From: Chara braunii
Lineage: Eukaryota > Streptophyta > Charophyceae > Charales > Characeae
Length of the DNA: 36,024 nt
Assembly (NCBI GenBank): GCA_003427395.1
Contig: BFEA01000145.1
Coordinates: forward strand, 687,789-723,812
Reading direction: 5' to 3'
Positions within the stretch are counted from its first letter, which is position 1. The number at the start of each line of letters is the position of its first letter. A program made the translations under genes and the position numbers. The notes below the pieces were generated by a model. The model saw only the letters and a program-made list of their open reading frames with translations. It did not search any database and had not been told where the DNA came from. Shown piece by piece: positions 10,723 through 21,230 of the stretch.

Positions 10723-12000
10723 GACGTCCTTGCCCCTCTGTTGTTGGGTACGTTGCTCAGTTTGGTTTGGGAAGTCTGCTGTCTGAACTGGCAAGCCATC
10801 CATTTTTCTAGCCCTCTGTCCTGTCTCTGTCTCAGTCTCGCTATTGTGCCGTCACTTCTGTGGGCCAATAAGATGTTCTGTCTGTTTAGAGAGTCTGCTA
10901 CGCAAAGGGCGAGAACTGCTACCGAACGGGCCAGAACCCATTTGTCGTATGCCTGTATCAAACCATCTTTACATCTGCCTGAGTCACCATGAGGTTTGGA
11001 CCTTTTTAGTTGGTCCATTGGATAGAGAATTCAGCGGCTGCAGGGTTATCTAGGGGTTGACCCGATTGTTCAGGTCGTAGAGGTCATTTAAAATTGCACC
11101 AGCTTGGCCAGTTCTGGCAACTACATTTGAGTTTCTGAAGTACGAGCGTGTCGCCAGCTTCAGTCTTAAGCGCGCACAGAGGACACGACATTGCTGTTGT
11201 TGGCTTATCTTACCCTAGGAACCGTTTCAGTGAATCTCTTCCCAGGAGGGTGCTGTGTAGTAGATGGGCTATCCGCTTCAGTTTATGGCGTTCAGGAGAG
11301 GTGGCATGTTTGTTGATGACATTAGGGCATATCATCTAACGTCTAACTATAGTCGATGAGATTCACAGGGAGCAAGGCGACCTGAGTTGAAAAGGCACAG
11401 TGCACAAAGTGTGTGTTTGTGACAAGTGTCGAGGAGAATAGGACAATGCGAGCTGGGACTATGTTGATGAGCGGTGTAGAGAAGAGTAAGACCATGCTGA
11501 ACTGTATAGTTGAAAGCTGTAGAGCAAGGAAGTGAGCATGTGAGGTGATGAGTAGGGGATGAGCATGTGAGGTGATTAGCAGGGGAAACTAAGAGGGTGA
11601 CCCTGTTTCAAGGGCCTGGAAAAAGAGAAGTGAAGAGGTTGGGGAATTCAGAGAGATGATAGGATTTTCATTGAGTTAAGAGTCCTAAGACTCAAGCTAC
11701 AGGCAGGAGAGTACTGGTTTGAGCATGCCGTTGAAGTGCGACATAATGTATACCCTTGTAGCAGGGTCAGCCATCAGTTTAACACCTGATCCCTGAGAAA
11801 AAAGAAAGGAAGAAAGGGGGAAAAGTGGAGCAATGAAGCATCCCTGCACCATTTGACAAACACTCAGCTCAGAGCCTTTCTCACTTGCACCATTTATGTC
11901 AGGAGCACCCAGTTCTCTTTTCTCTCGCACCTATCACTCTCCCAAGAAAAAATTATAAACAAGGAACGATCTGATAATCAGGTTTTGGGCTGGGATACGG
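10723..12000. other. No recognisable gene
   Basis: Apart from a two-copy 27-bp repeat (TGAGCATGTGAGGTGAT at 11,533 and 11,560) nothing is identified. Confidence 0.45.
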
Positions 12001-12375
12001 AACAAGTATCACATCGAAATTCTTTACCATGTTTTTCAGAAAATGTGCCCTCTTTTAGTTAATACTATAGTTGCGGTGCACCACAGTGTGCCGGTTTGCG
12101 CACCAAGCGTCGCACATGGATACCAACCGGGATGTTCGGGTAACGTTGGTTGCTCGGGAGGATGGGTCGGGCAAGGGTGAGGGAACGGTCCTGCAAAAAA
12201 AAAAAGAGCGATCCAAAAGATACAAAGAAAATAATTTGTCATGCAGAAAAATAAACGGAACAAGTATCACATCGAAATTCTTTACCAATTTTTTAAGAAG
12301 TGCCCTCTTTTGGTTAATACCATAGTTAGGGCTCAACACAGTGCGCCGGTTTGTGCACCGAGCGTCGTGCACCGC
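12001..12375. repeat. Diverged tandem duplication, ~258-bp period
   Basis: AACAAGTATCACATCGAAATTCTTTACCA occurs at 12,001 and 12,259, each followed by TGCCCTCTTTT(A/G)GTTAATAC and a GC-rich part with GTGCACC/GTCG words. Related sequence (GTGCAGAAAAATAAAC then CACATCGAA(A)TTTCTTTACCA) reappears at 30,623-30,680, so this is part of a dispersed repeat. Confidence 0.75.
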
Positions 12376-12643
12376 ACCAAAAAAGAGGGGTGGTGGAAAA
12401 TTTTTTTATAGGGTTTTTCTTCAGCTAACGGCCCCCAACCCCAGCAAAATTGACGACCAGGGCAATTCGGGAAACCGTTTGTGCCCCGCCTCTGGAACTT
12501 TTTTGGGGGGAAGGACCTGCCAAATTCGGCAAGCCTTTCCCCCAAAAAACTTTGAAGGGGGACGTCCATTTTTCAGAATCGCACGGCCCGTTGCAGGCAG
12601 CGGCAGAGCGGCGGGCAGCCATGAAGGTGGGCGCCCACAACCT

Positions 12644-12769
12644 CTCTCTCTCACTCTCACACACACACACACACACACACATGTAGTAGTGTATACTTCC
12701 ATGTTCTAGCAGAAGATTCATTCAATTTTCCACGTTGGCCTGTGCGGTGCTCATCATATCGATGGAAAA

Positions 12770-12810
<41 letters not shown>

Positions 12811-12812
12811 GG
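12644..12812. repeat. Dispersed repeat with paired (TC)n(AC)n, copy 1
   Basis: Two TC-to-AC microsatellites (about 12,641-12,680 and 12,773-12,811) bracket a segment containing TTCCATGTTCTAGCAGAAG and ATCGATGGAAA. The same segment and flanking microsatellites recur at 17.16-17.61 kb, and the TTCCATGTTC word also occurs twice inside the hAT-like element, in opposite orientations (7737 and about 7890). Confidence 0.65.
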
Positions 12813-13051
12813 ATCAAGGTGGGCAGCTGCTGCTCAACCACAATAATTGTGGGCAACCTTGTGCGTAAGAGGCATTGTAAAAGGAGAGGTGCAAGAACAA
12901 TGAAAGGGGCACCCCAAGGACAACCAAAAAACTGTCTAATTATAAAATTGCTTTAATATGTTGGACATCTCAAATGCTCTCGTTGTCTGCAAGAGGACAA
13001 AGACTGCTTAGATTCTGAATCTATTAACCTGGAATTGGGCTGTTGTGGGGA

Positions 13052-13056
<5 letters not shown>

Positions 13057-13092
<36 letters not shown>

Positions 13093-13122
13093 NTTTTTTT
13101 TTTTTTTTTTTTTTTTTTTTTG
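13057..13122. repeat. (AC)n followed by poly(T), with N
   Basis: AC run to 13,092, one N at 13,093, then about 28 T. The N marks an unresolved length or possible misjoin. Confidence 0.9.
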
Positions 13123-13539
13123 TCTTGGATAGTCCCAGGTTGTTGTAGAGGTGGGATACTTTAGTTTGATACTTTTTGCTTGCCGGTAATAACTAACTGG
13201 TATCGCAAAAAAATAGAAGGAAAAATGAGTAACTGGACTGGCGCCTCCCAGAATAGATGGGCCATGTGTGTTGTGGGCGAAACCTACCTAATTCGACGAG
13301 TGATGACATCCGGATGTTCTTTACCCACCGCCTGCCCGTATACCCCTCCCTGCAACCCATGAGAGGAAGGATGTTGTCTTGAAATCTGTTAATGACTAGG
13401 CTACCAGAGTGGCCCGGGACCACTCGCCCAGGCTGGCCAGAAAAAATGGGGAAAGGATTAATCTAAAAAAAAGGGCTACGGCCTTGAGATATCATCATTG
13501 GAGCTGACCGGCACCAGGTAATTCAGAACTATGTAATTC

Positions 13540-13622
13540 TGGCCATCTGATTGTATCGGGATTCGAACTTGAGTCTGTATTTCAACAGTTTGTGGGCGTA
13601 CCAACTGAGCTAGGCTCGTTGG
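13540..13622 (-). mobile_element. tRNA-related SINE head
   Basis: On the minus strand: box A TAGCTCAGTTGGTACGC (about 13,597-13,613), then AAACTGTTGAAATACAGAC, then box B AGTTCGAATCCC (about 13,558-13,569). This is the cleanest tRNA-like head in the window. The tail was not delimited. Confidence 0.65.
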
Positions 13623-13818
13623 TATTTTGTAAGGATCGTCGATGTGACCCTGAAGCAAAAGCTATGTTTGCAGGGGTCCCCTGTCTAAGCCTTAGGTGTA
13701 GTGGTAGGTAGGTAGGTAGGTAGTGAAGGTGAATTGAAAGAATTTGAGAGAGGATGAAAGATTTGAGAGAAGAATATAGCGTAGTTAAAAAAAAAAAAAA
13801 AAAAAAAAGGTTGTTCAG

Positions 13819-13955
13819 GTTACCAACTGACCGCTCAGTTGGTACACCCCTGAACTGTTGAAAATACAGACCTGCGTTCGAACTCCACTGACGTCAAATG
13901 ACTAAAAAATAGTAAACCTAGTAAAATACCACAGTCTTGAATTACCTGAAAAAAA
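13819..13955 (+). mobile_element. tRNA-related SINE with target duplication
   Basis: Box A is ACCGCTCAGTTGGTAC (13,830-13,845), followed by AACTGTTGAAAATACAGAC and box B GCGTTCGAACTCC (13,874-13,886). It ends in a poly(A) tail near 13,949-13,960. The flanks are an exact direct repeat (A)nGGTTGTTCAG, ending at 13,818 on the left and 13,972 on the right. Pol III boxes, poly(A) tail and target duplication together identify a retroposed SINE mobilised by LINE machinery. Confidence 0.8.
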
Positions 13956-14226
13956 AAAAAAAGGTTGTTCAGTTTATTTTTTGTCTGCATAACATAGTTT
14001 TTGTTTTCGGATTTTTTGGAATTTTTGGATTTTTTTTTCTTTCTCGCTGCGACCTTTCCTGGCCCTTGCCTGCGCATCCAAGGTGGCGCAAGCGACCCAG
14101 ATTGGTAGCCCAGGTTAATGGGGAAAATAACATCGTGACACCTGCATCCTCAACCCTACAGACAGATTGTGTGAATCGCGCAATGTGTCAGAGAATATGA
14201 TAAGCTCATCCATTCATCTCCTGCCT

Positions 14227-14425
14227 GGGGCAAGGTCCCGATAGCAAAGAGGATTGCATTGAGTTCCTGAATCAATCTGGACTTGTTTGAAGCAGAGATG
14301 CAGAAAAGCAGTTCAATCTCAATTTTCTGCATCTTTACACAAACATGTCCAGATTAGTGCATTCAAACCAATCCTGTATTAGCACATTCAAAACCAATCC
14401 TGTATGCTAGTGGGACCTCAGCCCC
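14227..14425. mobile_element. Foldback MITE, GGSC-AGGTCCC family, copy 1
   Basis: The ends GGGGCAAGGTCCCGATAGCA and the complement of TGCTAGTGGGACCTCAGCCCC match. Inner sequence also pairs: AATCTGGACTTGTTTG with the complement of CAAACATGTCCAGATT, and GATGCAGAAAA with its complement. Nearly the whole element folds back. One arm carries a local duplication of CATTCAAA(A)CCAATCCTGTA. The same end sequence is found in the element inside the U6 copy at 16,517. No clear target duplication was found. Confidence 0.7.
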
Positions 14426-14848
14426 GGTAGGCTAAATTTGTCATTGTTTCAAAATTTGAACCTGGTTTGAAATCTGGTAGTGGGAAAGAAAATATGATCA
14501 TGGCCTCCGTTAGACCCTCCCCGAAAGGTAAAAGTCTGACTTCCATCTTTCCCCCGAACATAACACATCCTGATAATGAATGTATACAGGCTATCTTTCT
14601 GGGCCGGTACAGCCATAATTAGGGTGTGTAAGTCACCCTTCCTACTTCCGGAGCACGTACGTACTGACTCAGCCCCCGCCTGGAAAGTTTCCTATTATGG
14701 GCCTCGTTGGACACCTCTTGAACTCTCAAGTGTTGGAGAGAAAATCTTCGGTCCACCCCTCCCTAATGATGACGGGACCGGTTTGTTTTCACATCCAGGC
14801 TCTCTAGTGTGTGCCCTTGAAAGTCAAGTGCGGTCGGGACAAAATCGC

Positions 14849-14892
14849 ACTTGAGCTCAAGGTACCCCATGGAGGGTACCTTGAGTTCAAGT
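14849..14892. repeat. Near-perfect palindrome
   Basis: ACTTGAGCTCAAGGTACCC (14,849-14,867) and its complement (14,874-14,892) pair with one mismatch around a 6-base loop. It could form a cruciform or hairpin; I see no terminator-like T run beside it. Confidence 0.85.
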
Positions 14893-15524
14893 GTCGGACC
14901 CTTGGGGCTGCCCAGACCAGAGGAGGACCCTGTGCACTCCTGGAAAGACACGCCAGGGGTTGCAGACCCGGCTTCCGTTTCAATTGCAGTGCTTTCAAGT
15001 ATTTTGTGTAGTGCACAGGGAACCAAGAAAAACTGTAGTGCAAATTAATCGCAATTTTGCGATCAGGGCGCGCTTGAGACTCTAGGGTTCTCTAGCGGTG
15101 TCGAACGTATGTCCTCCTATCCTATGATTCTCTGAACCTCGGTTATGGGCATCTGCACCCCCCCTATCACGTGCTCGACAACAAACCATTGTATTATTAA
15201 ATTTATTATATATCTAACTGCACGGCGTGCACGTGGTGATATTTTGATTTTGGAACGGGAAAAAGAGTTATGTGGACGTGTAGACGAAAGAAGCAGGGGT
15301 CGGTCTGCGGTGGTCCTGATGATGTCACACCTGCTATGAAATATTATATGTCTGCCTACACGTGCAGATCTGTGCTTTCCCCCCCCCCCCCGAACGAGAA
15401 AAGCTAAGACATTGACCTCTGAGGCGAGGTCCTACTCATCTGGATTCTCTGTATCTAGTCGTTGATCTTTGTATTCGACGGCCAGAGATGGAGAATTCAG
15501 GTAAGCAGGACCTCTCCTCTGGTG

Positions 15525-15604
15525 AACACACACACACACACACACTCTCTCTCTCTCCCAGTCTCTGTCTCCTCTCTTTCTTCTCTCCCTCTTTCTCTCT
15601 CTCC
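15525..15604. repeat. (AC)n(TC)n microsatellite
   Basis: AC run followed by an imperfect TC/pyrimidine tract. Confidence 0.85.
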
Positions 15605-15792
15605 TCCCTGCCCCCTGATCTAGGATGTATGTGTCCTCCTATTTGGTGGAAAGGGAAAAACCCACAGGAGTTCATTAAATCTTATTGTTTGAACACCAAT
15701 CCAACTCGATGGTTGCTCGTGATTCCTTACTGCCTCTATCTTCACCTTCTCCTCTACCGAACCCTCTCTCTATCTTACACGCACAGAAATAC

Positions 15793-15837
15793 CCTCTGAC
15801 GTGTACAGACCCAGTCGGTGAAAGTTCAACGAAACAG
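15793..15837 (+). pseudogene. Decayed hammerhead ribozyme relative
   Basis: GTCGGTGAAAGT (15,814-15,825), GAAACAGT (15,831-15,838) and the following CTGGCACAGTCA match the intact ribozyme at 3827-3877 and its downstream flank. Stem II is weakened (CCGAC has become TCAAC) and CTGATGA is broken: CTGA appears at 15,795 but is separated from the stem by extra bases. It should not cleave. It shows that the ribozyme belongs to a dispersed repeat. Confidence 0.65.
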
Positions 15838-16280
15838 TCTGGCACAGTCATGCCCTTTTTTTTTTTTTGTGGAGTTGTGTATGAGCCTCGCCACACCAGT
15901 GTCGAAAACTAGTTTTTCAACATTTGTGAATAGCCACACCAGGTGTCGAGGTTTTTTTCCCCTAATCTTCTCGACATGTGTCAGTAAAGAGTTTTCGACA
16001 AGAGCCGTTTCCAACTCTAAACGCCCGCCTGCGGCAGGCCGAAACTCGAAACCACGAAAGGGAGCTTGTGAAAAAATGTGCGGATTTCAACATCCTTCAC
16101 GACGCGGCCTCAACATCCCGTGCCTTCTTCTTCTTTGTTTCGTTTTTTTTTCCCTTTGTCCTGGGTCTTCGACATACCGTGTGGCGAAGGCGCCCATTTT
16201 GTCGAAACTGTGAATGTCGAAAATGGTCTGACAGTTTCAAATATTTCACAGTTTCGACATTGGTGTGTCGAGGCCCTATA

Positions 16281-16392
16281 ATGACCATTATGACACGCAC
16301 TGACACATACAGACACACGGACACACGGATACACAGACATACAAACACAGACACACACACAGACACAAACACGAAGATAGGCACACACACAT
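16281..16392. repeat. Imperfect (AC)n tract
   Basis: Degenerate CACACA/GACACA repeats; frames through it are artefacts. Confidence 0.85.
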
Positions 16393-16456
16393 CGTGTATA
16401 ACTTGATAGAAGATAAGTTAATTTGTTTCAGTCCCCCTCCCCCCACAGGGTTTTGT

Positions 16457-16720
16457 GTCCCTCTGGGACATCGTGTAAAAAAAAGAATGATACGAAGAAG
16501 ATTACGATGGCCCCTGGGCCCAAGTCCCACATGCAGAATTGAGTTTCCTCAACGCCCAAATGTGGACGTCTTTGTGGATACGTGCGGTTGGGGAAACTGA
16601 ACGCGATTTTCTCAACCTGTTCACAAACAGGTCCACATTCGGGCGCTGAGGAAACTCAACGCTGCTAGTGGGACCTGGCCCTGTGCAAGGATGACACACA
16701 TAAATTGAGACCAGGTCGAA
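16457..16720 (+). pseudogene. U6 snRNA copy split by a MITE
   Basis: The 5' part (16,457-16,516) reads GTCCCTCTGGGACATC, then GATACGAAGAAGATTACGATGGCCCCTG, which matches the U6 5' stem-loop and an altered central region (U6 has GATACAGAGAAGATTAGCATGG). After a 160-bp insert, the 3' part (16,681-16,720) reads CTGTGCAAGGATGACAC and AAATTGAGA, matching the U6 3' domain. Deleting the insert and one copy of the target duplication restores continuous U6-like sequence. Changes in the ACAGAGA box, which contacts the 5' splice site, mark it as a pseudogene. Confidence 0.8.
16517..16680. mobile_element. Foldback MITE inserted in U6, copy 2
   Basis: The left arm GGCCCAAGTCCCAC...TTGAGTTTCCTCAACGCCC...ATGTGGAC and the complement of the right arm match over about 50 bp. 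The insertion lies inside U6-like ATGGCCCCTG|TGCAAGG. The duplicated target is CTG, or CCCTG if the element is taken to end at 16,678. The ends resemble those at 14,227-14,425. A GG-rich end with a 3-bp duplication would fit PIF/Harbinger-type MITEs, but that is inference. Confidence 0.8.
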
Positions 16721-16726
16721 GTTATC

Positions 16727-16790
16727 TATCTATATCTATACTTACATATCTATATCTATACTTCTGTACCTATATATATATATACTCTTA
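16727..16790. repeat. (CTAT)n/(TA)n simple repeat
   Basis: Tetranucleotide TATC repeats turning into TA repeats immediately after the U6 remnant. Confidence 0.85.
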
Positions 16791-16889
16791 CTAAAGAGTA
16801 AGCTGGGTCTCGTGTGACGCTCCCGCGAGGCCTGACTTACAGTGTTGGGAAGGCGGTCGGGACATTGGGGGCGGGGCCCAGCAAAAACC

Positions 16890-17030
16890 GTCAGTTTGGC
16901 GGCGAGTGTTCGAACATCATTTTTCCGCGGTTCTTCTTTCGCGCCCGACTATCGTTTCGAGTCTGGCAGTGAGTGTTCAAATATTGTTTTTCCGCGATTA
17001 TTTTTTTGATTCTGGTGGCGACTGTTTGGG
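16890..17030. repeat. Diverged tandem duplication, ~69-bp period
   Basis: GAGTGTTCGAACATCATTTTTCCGCG near 16,903 recurs as GAGTGTTCAAATATTGTTTTTCCGCG near 16,971. Confidence 0.6.
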
Positions 17031-17159
17031 CCTGTGTGAATGGAGTTTGGGCGGCGCGATTTTGCAACAATCGTGTGGAACACTCGGGCGGAAGGCTGCT
17101 GTTGGCGCGCTTTTATGAAAGGGGGGTCTTTTTTGGCCGCGGGTTTGTGGACTGAATCT

Positions 17160-17610
<451 letters not shown>

Positions 17611-17763
17611 ACGGCACAAACACACACATACACTTACTCTCTCTCTCTCTCTCTCGCACACACACTGCGCACTGCGGATAGGGGGGTTAAGTTCAATATC
17701 TATATTTTTCCCGGTGCACTGGGCACACAGGTCGCAGTGTGCGGATTGTGCATGTTACATTTT

Positions 17764-18137
17764 CAGGCCCTGTGTTGTTTTCAGCCTGAAAGCCTGGCTG
17801 CATGTTACATGCTGTGTTACATGCTGCGCCTGAAACGAGGGCCATTTTCAGGCGCTGTGTTGTTTTCAGCCTAAAAGCCTGAAAACAAGGGCCTACAGGC
17901 CGTGTGTCGTTTTCAGCCTAAAAGTCTGAAACAAGGGCCTACATGCCCTGTGTCGTTTCGGCCTGAAGGCCTGAAAACAGGGGCCTACAAGCCCTGTGTC
18001 GTTTCAGCCTGAAAGCCTGAAAACAAGGGGCTACAGGCCATGTGTCGTTTCAGCCTAAAACAGGGCCCTCCACGCCCTGAGTCTTTTGAGCCTGAAACGG
18101 AGGGCCATTTTCAGGCCCTCATAAGATCGACCTGCCC
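17764..18137. repeat. 46-bp minisatellite, about seven units
   Basis: Units read roughly CAGGCCCTGTGTCGTTT, then CAGCCTGAAAGCCTGAAAAC, then AAGGGCCTA. The central units are 45-47 bp and well preserved; the outer ones are degraded and one carries a GTTACATGCTG duplication. AGGCCT/AGGGCC words make each unit partly self-complementary. Confidence 0.85.
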
Positions 18138-18275
18138 TGAAACTTAAGCACCAGACCAGGGTTTTAGCACAGCCCATTTTGGGCCTTTCTTCAAGACAAC
18201 CTTTGTTTGACCTTCAACACCAAGGTCTGGCACGTTTTGGCATTGGCAAGAGCAGCCTCCTGGACGGGCCAGCAC

Positions 18276-18283
18276 TATATAAG
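18276..18283 (+). promoter_or_regulatory. Possible TATA box
   Basis: TATATAAG sits in GC-rich DNA just after the minisatellite. Downstream is a GTAGTAGTAG run, a donor-like AAG|GTTAGT at 18,565/18,566 and an acceptor-like TTCGCAG ending at 18,672. I could not assemble a convincing coding sequence from these, so a transcript is only a possibility. Confidence 0.2.
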
Positions 18284-18578
18284 ACTGGCCTGCCCTGCAG
18301 GCTGCAGGTAGTTCATGGGGACTTCCCAGGCACTTCACTTGCAGTTCAGGAGGCAGGAGGTAGTCTTCAGGATTCGGCAGCAGCACTCTGGAGCGCTGCA
18401 GTAGTAGTAGTAGTGTCAGCAGTAGTCTTCAGCGTCGGGCGCTATTAGGAGCTAGAGTAGCATTGGAGAGGGATAGAGATTGGGCGGAGACCAGGGAGAC
18501 TTACCTGCAGCGCCATAGCTCCAGCTCGTCGTCGAGGTACCTGCAGCACATCACCATCTTCCAAGGTTAGTACCTGGC

Positions 18579-18584
<6 letters not shown>

Positions 18585-18653
<69 letters not shown>

Positions 18654-18654
18654 T
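18585..18654. repeat. (TG)n(AG)n microsatellite
   Basis: Simple repeat lying in the possible intron 18,566-18,672. Confidence 0.95.
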
Positions 18655-18787
18655 TCTTCTTGCTCTTCGCAGTCCACCATCTCCCTCTCACCCTCTCGCT
18701 ACCTGACTTCACTGCATCAGCAGACTACGAGAGCGAGGGATTGGTGACATTTGGATCCAGACTCGACATTGGGCTTCAGACATTTGA

Positions 18788-19051
18788 CGAGGGATTATCT
18801 GGGACTTGTATCGAAGACTTGGTGTTGAGGACATTCCCGTCTCCCCCCTCCTCTTCGTCTGTGTATGGTTTGGACCTGGCGCATTCTTCCTGTGTGTAGC
18901 GCCAGACCCCTTCACACCTTATGATGAGGATGTATGTTTGGTCTGGATTGCGACATTGATTGGGCTAGTCCTTGGTATTCTAGTATTCTGCTATGCTGTC
19001 TGGTACTACTTGAGAGAGGTCAGTCCCGGTCAGGTCAGGGCTTATATCTAA
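18788..19051 (+). other. Open frame with a hydrophobic segment, unrecognised
   Basis: The frame lacks an ATG. Its second half reads CLVWIATLIGLVLGILVFCY followed by AVWYYLREVSP, which could be one membrane segment with a basic flank, and it ends at a TAA. It may be an exon of an unknown gene, part of a repeat, or chance. I do not recognise it. Confidence 0.15.
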
Positions 19052-20240
19052 GTCGTCTACTGCGCGCTACAAGTTGCCATTTTGTATGTATCAGGATGTA
19101 CATTGCTTGTTGAGATCCCGCTAACATCGCCCATTCAGTCCTTTTTATCACATTGCGGATCCTTGGCTATATATACATTGCCCAACTGGGCATGTAACAC
19201 GGCAGCTGGCAAAATCATGCTTGTGACGATTCAGTACGTTTAGGGCCTGGGACCACAGCGCATTGGAGAAGAGAGGCTGGGCACCAGCCCACACAACAAT
19301 TATCGCTTAAGACCGTTAGTGAAATGGTCCTCAACATTATTTTATTCGTTTTGATCAAAACGCCATCGGGGCATGCTCACTGGTACCCAGTGGGACCACC
19401 TGTACAGGTCATTTTCGGACGTGTTTGAATCCGAGTACCCACCGGTATATATGCTATTTGTACCTAGGCTGGTCCCCAGGCGGCCTGGCTGGGGGAAGGT
19501 CGCCTGGGTACCCTCCCGGGCGGCCTGGGCCGGGCAGTGGCCGGGCAGGGTCCCAGGCAGCCACGGCGCGTAATTAAAAAACAAATAAAAATTCAAAAAA
19601 TTAAAAAAAACTGGGAAAAAAAATTGTATAAAATTGCAGTGCAAGCAACTTTTGGCTGAAGGTCTCCTCAAAATTCCTTACTAATTTTAAGATAAAAATA
19701 AATGAGGAGAAATGAGGTAAGATATATGGTCATGTACCCTTTTAGACCCCTCTAGTCACTGTTTAGAGTAACTTTATGCCCCCCAAATACTCCTGGGTGA
19801 CCCACCACCGAAATGGAAAGTAAGGCCGGATTCTGACTGGTCAGGCCGAGCGCAGTCCTGGCTTGAAGTCAGTTTCGTTTTTTTGGAGATCCTTCCCTCT
19901 TTTTTGACCCGCCTGGTTTTGCCGAGTGATCCGCCCCGGCCCAGCTGGCCCGGGCATGCCTGGCCGGGCGACGGCCCAGCCTAGATTTGTACACAATTCC
20001 CCAAGTCTTTGCCCAGGTTCCCAAAACTATGCGCATTATTCGTGACCGCGCTACCTAGGATGTATACGCTGGCACCAAACTTATGCCCAGGCCCAGCTGG
20101 CATTACCCCTGGGGTTTTGGGCAGCCCCTGCACAAAACAACACAAAAATAAATAAATTGGAATGTTCCCAAAAAAATGGTGTGCAGGATTCCAATACAAG
20201 CACCTTTTGGCTGAGGGTCGCACCAGAATTCCTTACAGAA
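19052..20240. other. Repeat-like, GC-rich and A-rich blocks, no gene
   Basis: GGCC/CCGGGC-rich segments (19,483-19,570 and 19,930-19,980) alternate with A-rich stretches. AAGCA(A/C)CTTTTGGCTGA(A/G)GGTC at 19,644 and about 20,196 is followed both times by CC(T)TACT/ACA-type sequence, resembling the repeat at 12.0 and 30.6 kb. I take this as decayed dispersed repeats. Confidence 0.45.
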
Positions 20241-20243
20241 TTG

Positions 20244-20400
20244 GAGATAATAAAGAAAATAAGAGAATCACACTAGGGCACCCCCTTGTAAACCCATTTA
20301 GCCCATTCAACAACTCCTCACAAAACTGGAGGTAATAAAGAAAATAAGAGAATCACAATAAAGCAACGCCTTGTAAATCCCTTCAGCCCCTTTAAAACCA
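20244..20400. repeat. Tandem duplication, 84-bp period
   Basis: GGAGATAATAAAGAAAATAAG at 20,244 recurs as GGAGGTAATAAAG... at 20,328, each followed by AGAATCACA and later CTTGTAAA(C/T)CC. Confidence 0.8.
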
Positions 20401-20860
20401 ATTGACACCCCACTTCCCCCCCCTTTGACAGCCAACTCTCAAAAAAAGAAAGAGTTTGGATTTGGGGTCCTCTCATCTGGTTGCCTGCCTGGGCGTGACA
20501 ATCTCCCTAGATCAGAAGCTAGTGTATATGTAAATCTTGTTGATGCGTTTGACCAGTAGTTTCTCATGAAGTGGTTACTAGTTCCTCGAGTAAGTGCTTG
20601 GAGTTCTTTTAGGCAAGTGTTTGGGGTTGCTAGTCAGTGCTTATTGTGGGTTCAACTTGGAATGTAAGCTTGTACGACCCCAAGAGGCATCCTGACGGTA
20701 AGCTTGTGGGACCAGCTTTAGAGATCAGCCGGTGGGCCTCTTGTTGGAATGGCCCCAAAGATAAATGATTAGGTTCTATCGCAGAACACAAGGTCTTCGG
20801 TACTGTATTTATGCTGGGGGAGGAAGGTAGTTCATTGTAGGTTTCTCATCCAGAGGGATT

Positions 20861-20964
20861 TGTTATTGGACTTCACTTTTCAGAGGAGTGTCATCGTAGG
20901 GGGGTGATGCTCTGTTATTGGACTTCACTTTTCAGAGGCGTGTCATCGTAGGGGGGTGATGCTC
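20861..20964. repeat. Tandem duplication, 52-bp period
   Basis: TGTTATTGGACTTCACTTTT at 20,861 and 20,913, each followed by CAGAGG(A/C)GTGTCATCGTAGG. Almost identical copies. Confidence 0.9.
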
Positions 20965-20997
20965 TCATCGCGGTCGTACCTTTTCAAAACAGCAGAA

Positions 20998-21094
20998 ATG
21001 GCTACCTTTGATGAACCGGTCTATCAAGGGCGTAAAGTTGTCAACCCTTGGCTTCCCCTATGGAAAGTGAGGATTCATCGGTGTGGAAACAAAA
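20998..21094 (+). CDS. Tentative first exon of the PQBP1-like gene
   Basis: An ATG in good plant context (GCAGAAATGGCT) opens a frame reading MATFDEPVYQGRKVVNPWLP and onward to a strong donor AAAA|GTAAGT at 21,094/21,095. It ends in phase 1. That matches the phase of the possible exon at 24,428-24,508, so the two can be joined without a frameshift across a 3.3-kb intron. I do not recognise the residues as part of the PQBP1 family, and the phase match has a one-in-three chance of being accidental. It could equally belong to nothing. Confidence 0.25.
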
Positions 21095-21230
21095 GTAAGT
21101 GGCATTATTTTCCTCGAGAGGGCATGAATGCTTCCAGTTTTAGTTTGGAGATTATCTTTATGGGAAAATCGGCCACAGGCGGGGAAATCAGACCGTGCAG
21201 TCAAAGGGCATCAGCCCTTAGTTCTCCTTG

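Noticed and set aside
15293-15346. CTGATGA...GAAA resembling another hammerhead core (15,316 onwards)
   Set aside because: The intervening bases cannot form stem II and no stem III partners flank it.
18660-19200. Possible LTR with primer-binding site
   Set aside because: TGGATCCAGACTCG only loosely resembles a tRNA-primer site; no paired LTR, polypurine tract or retroelement protein was found in the window.
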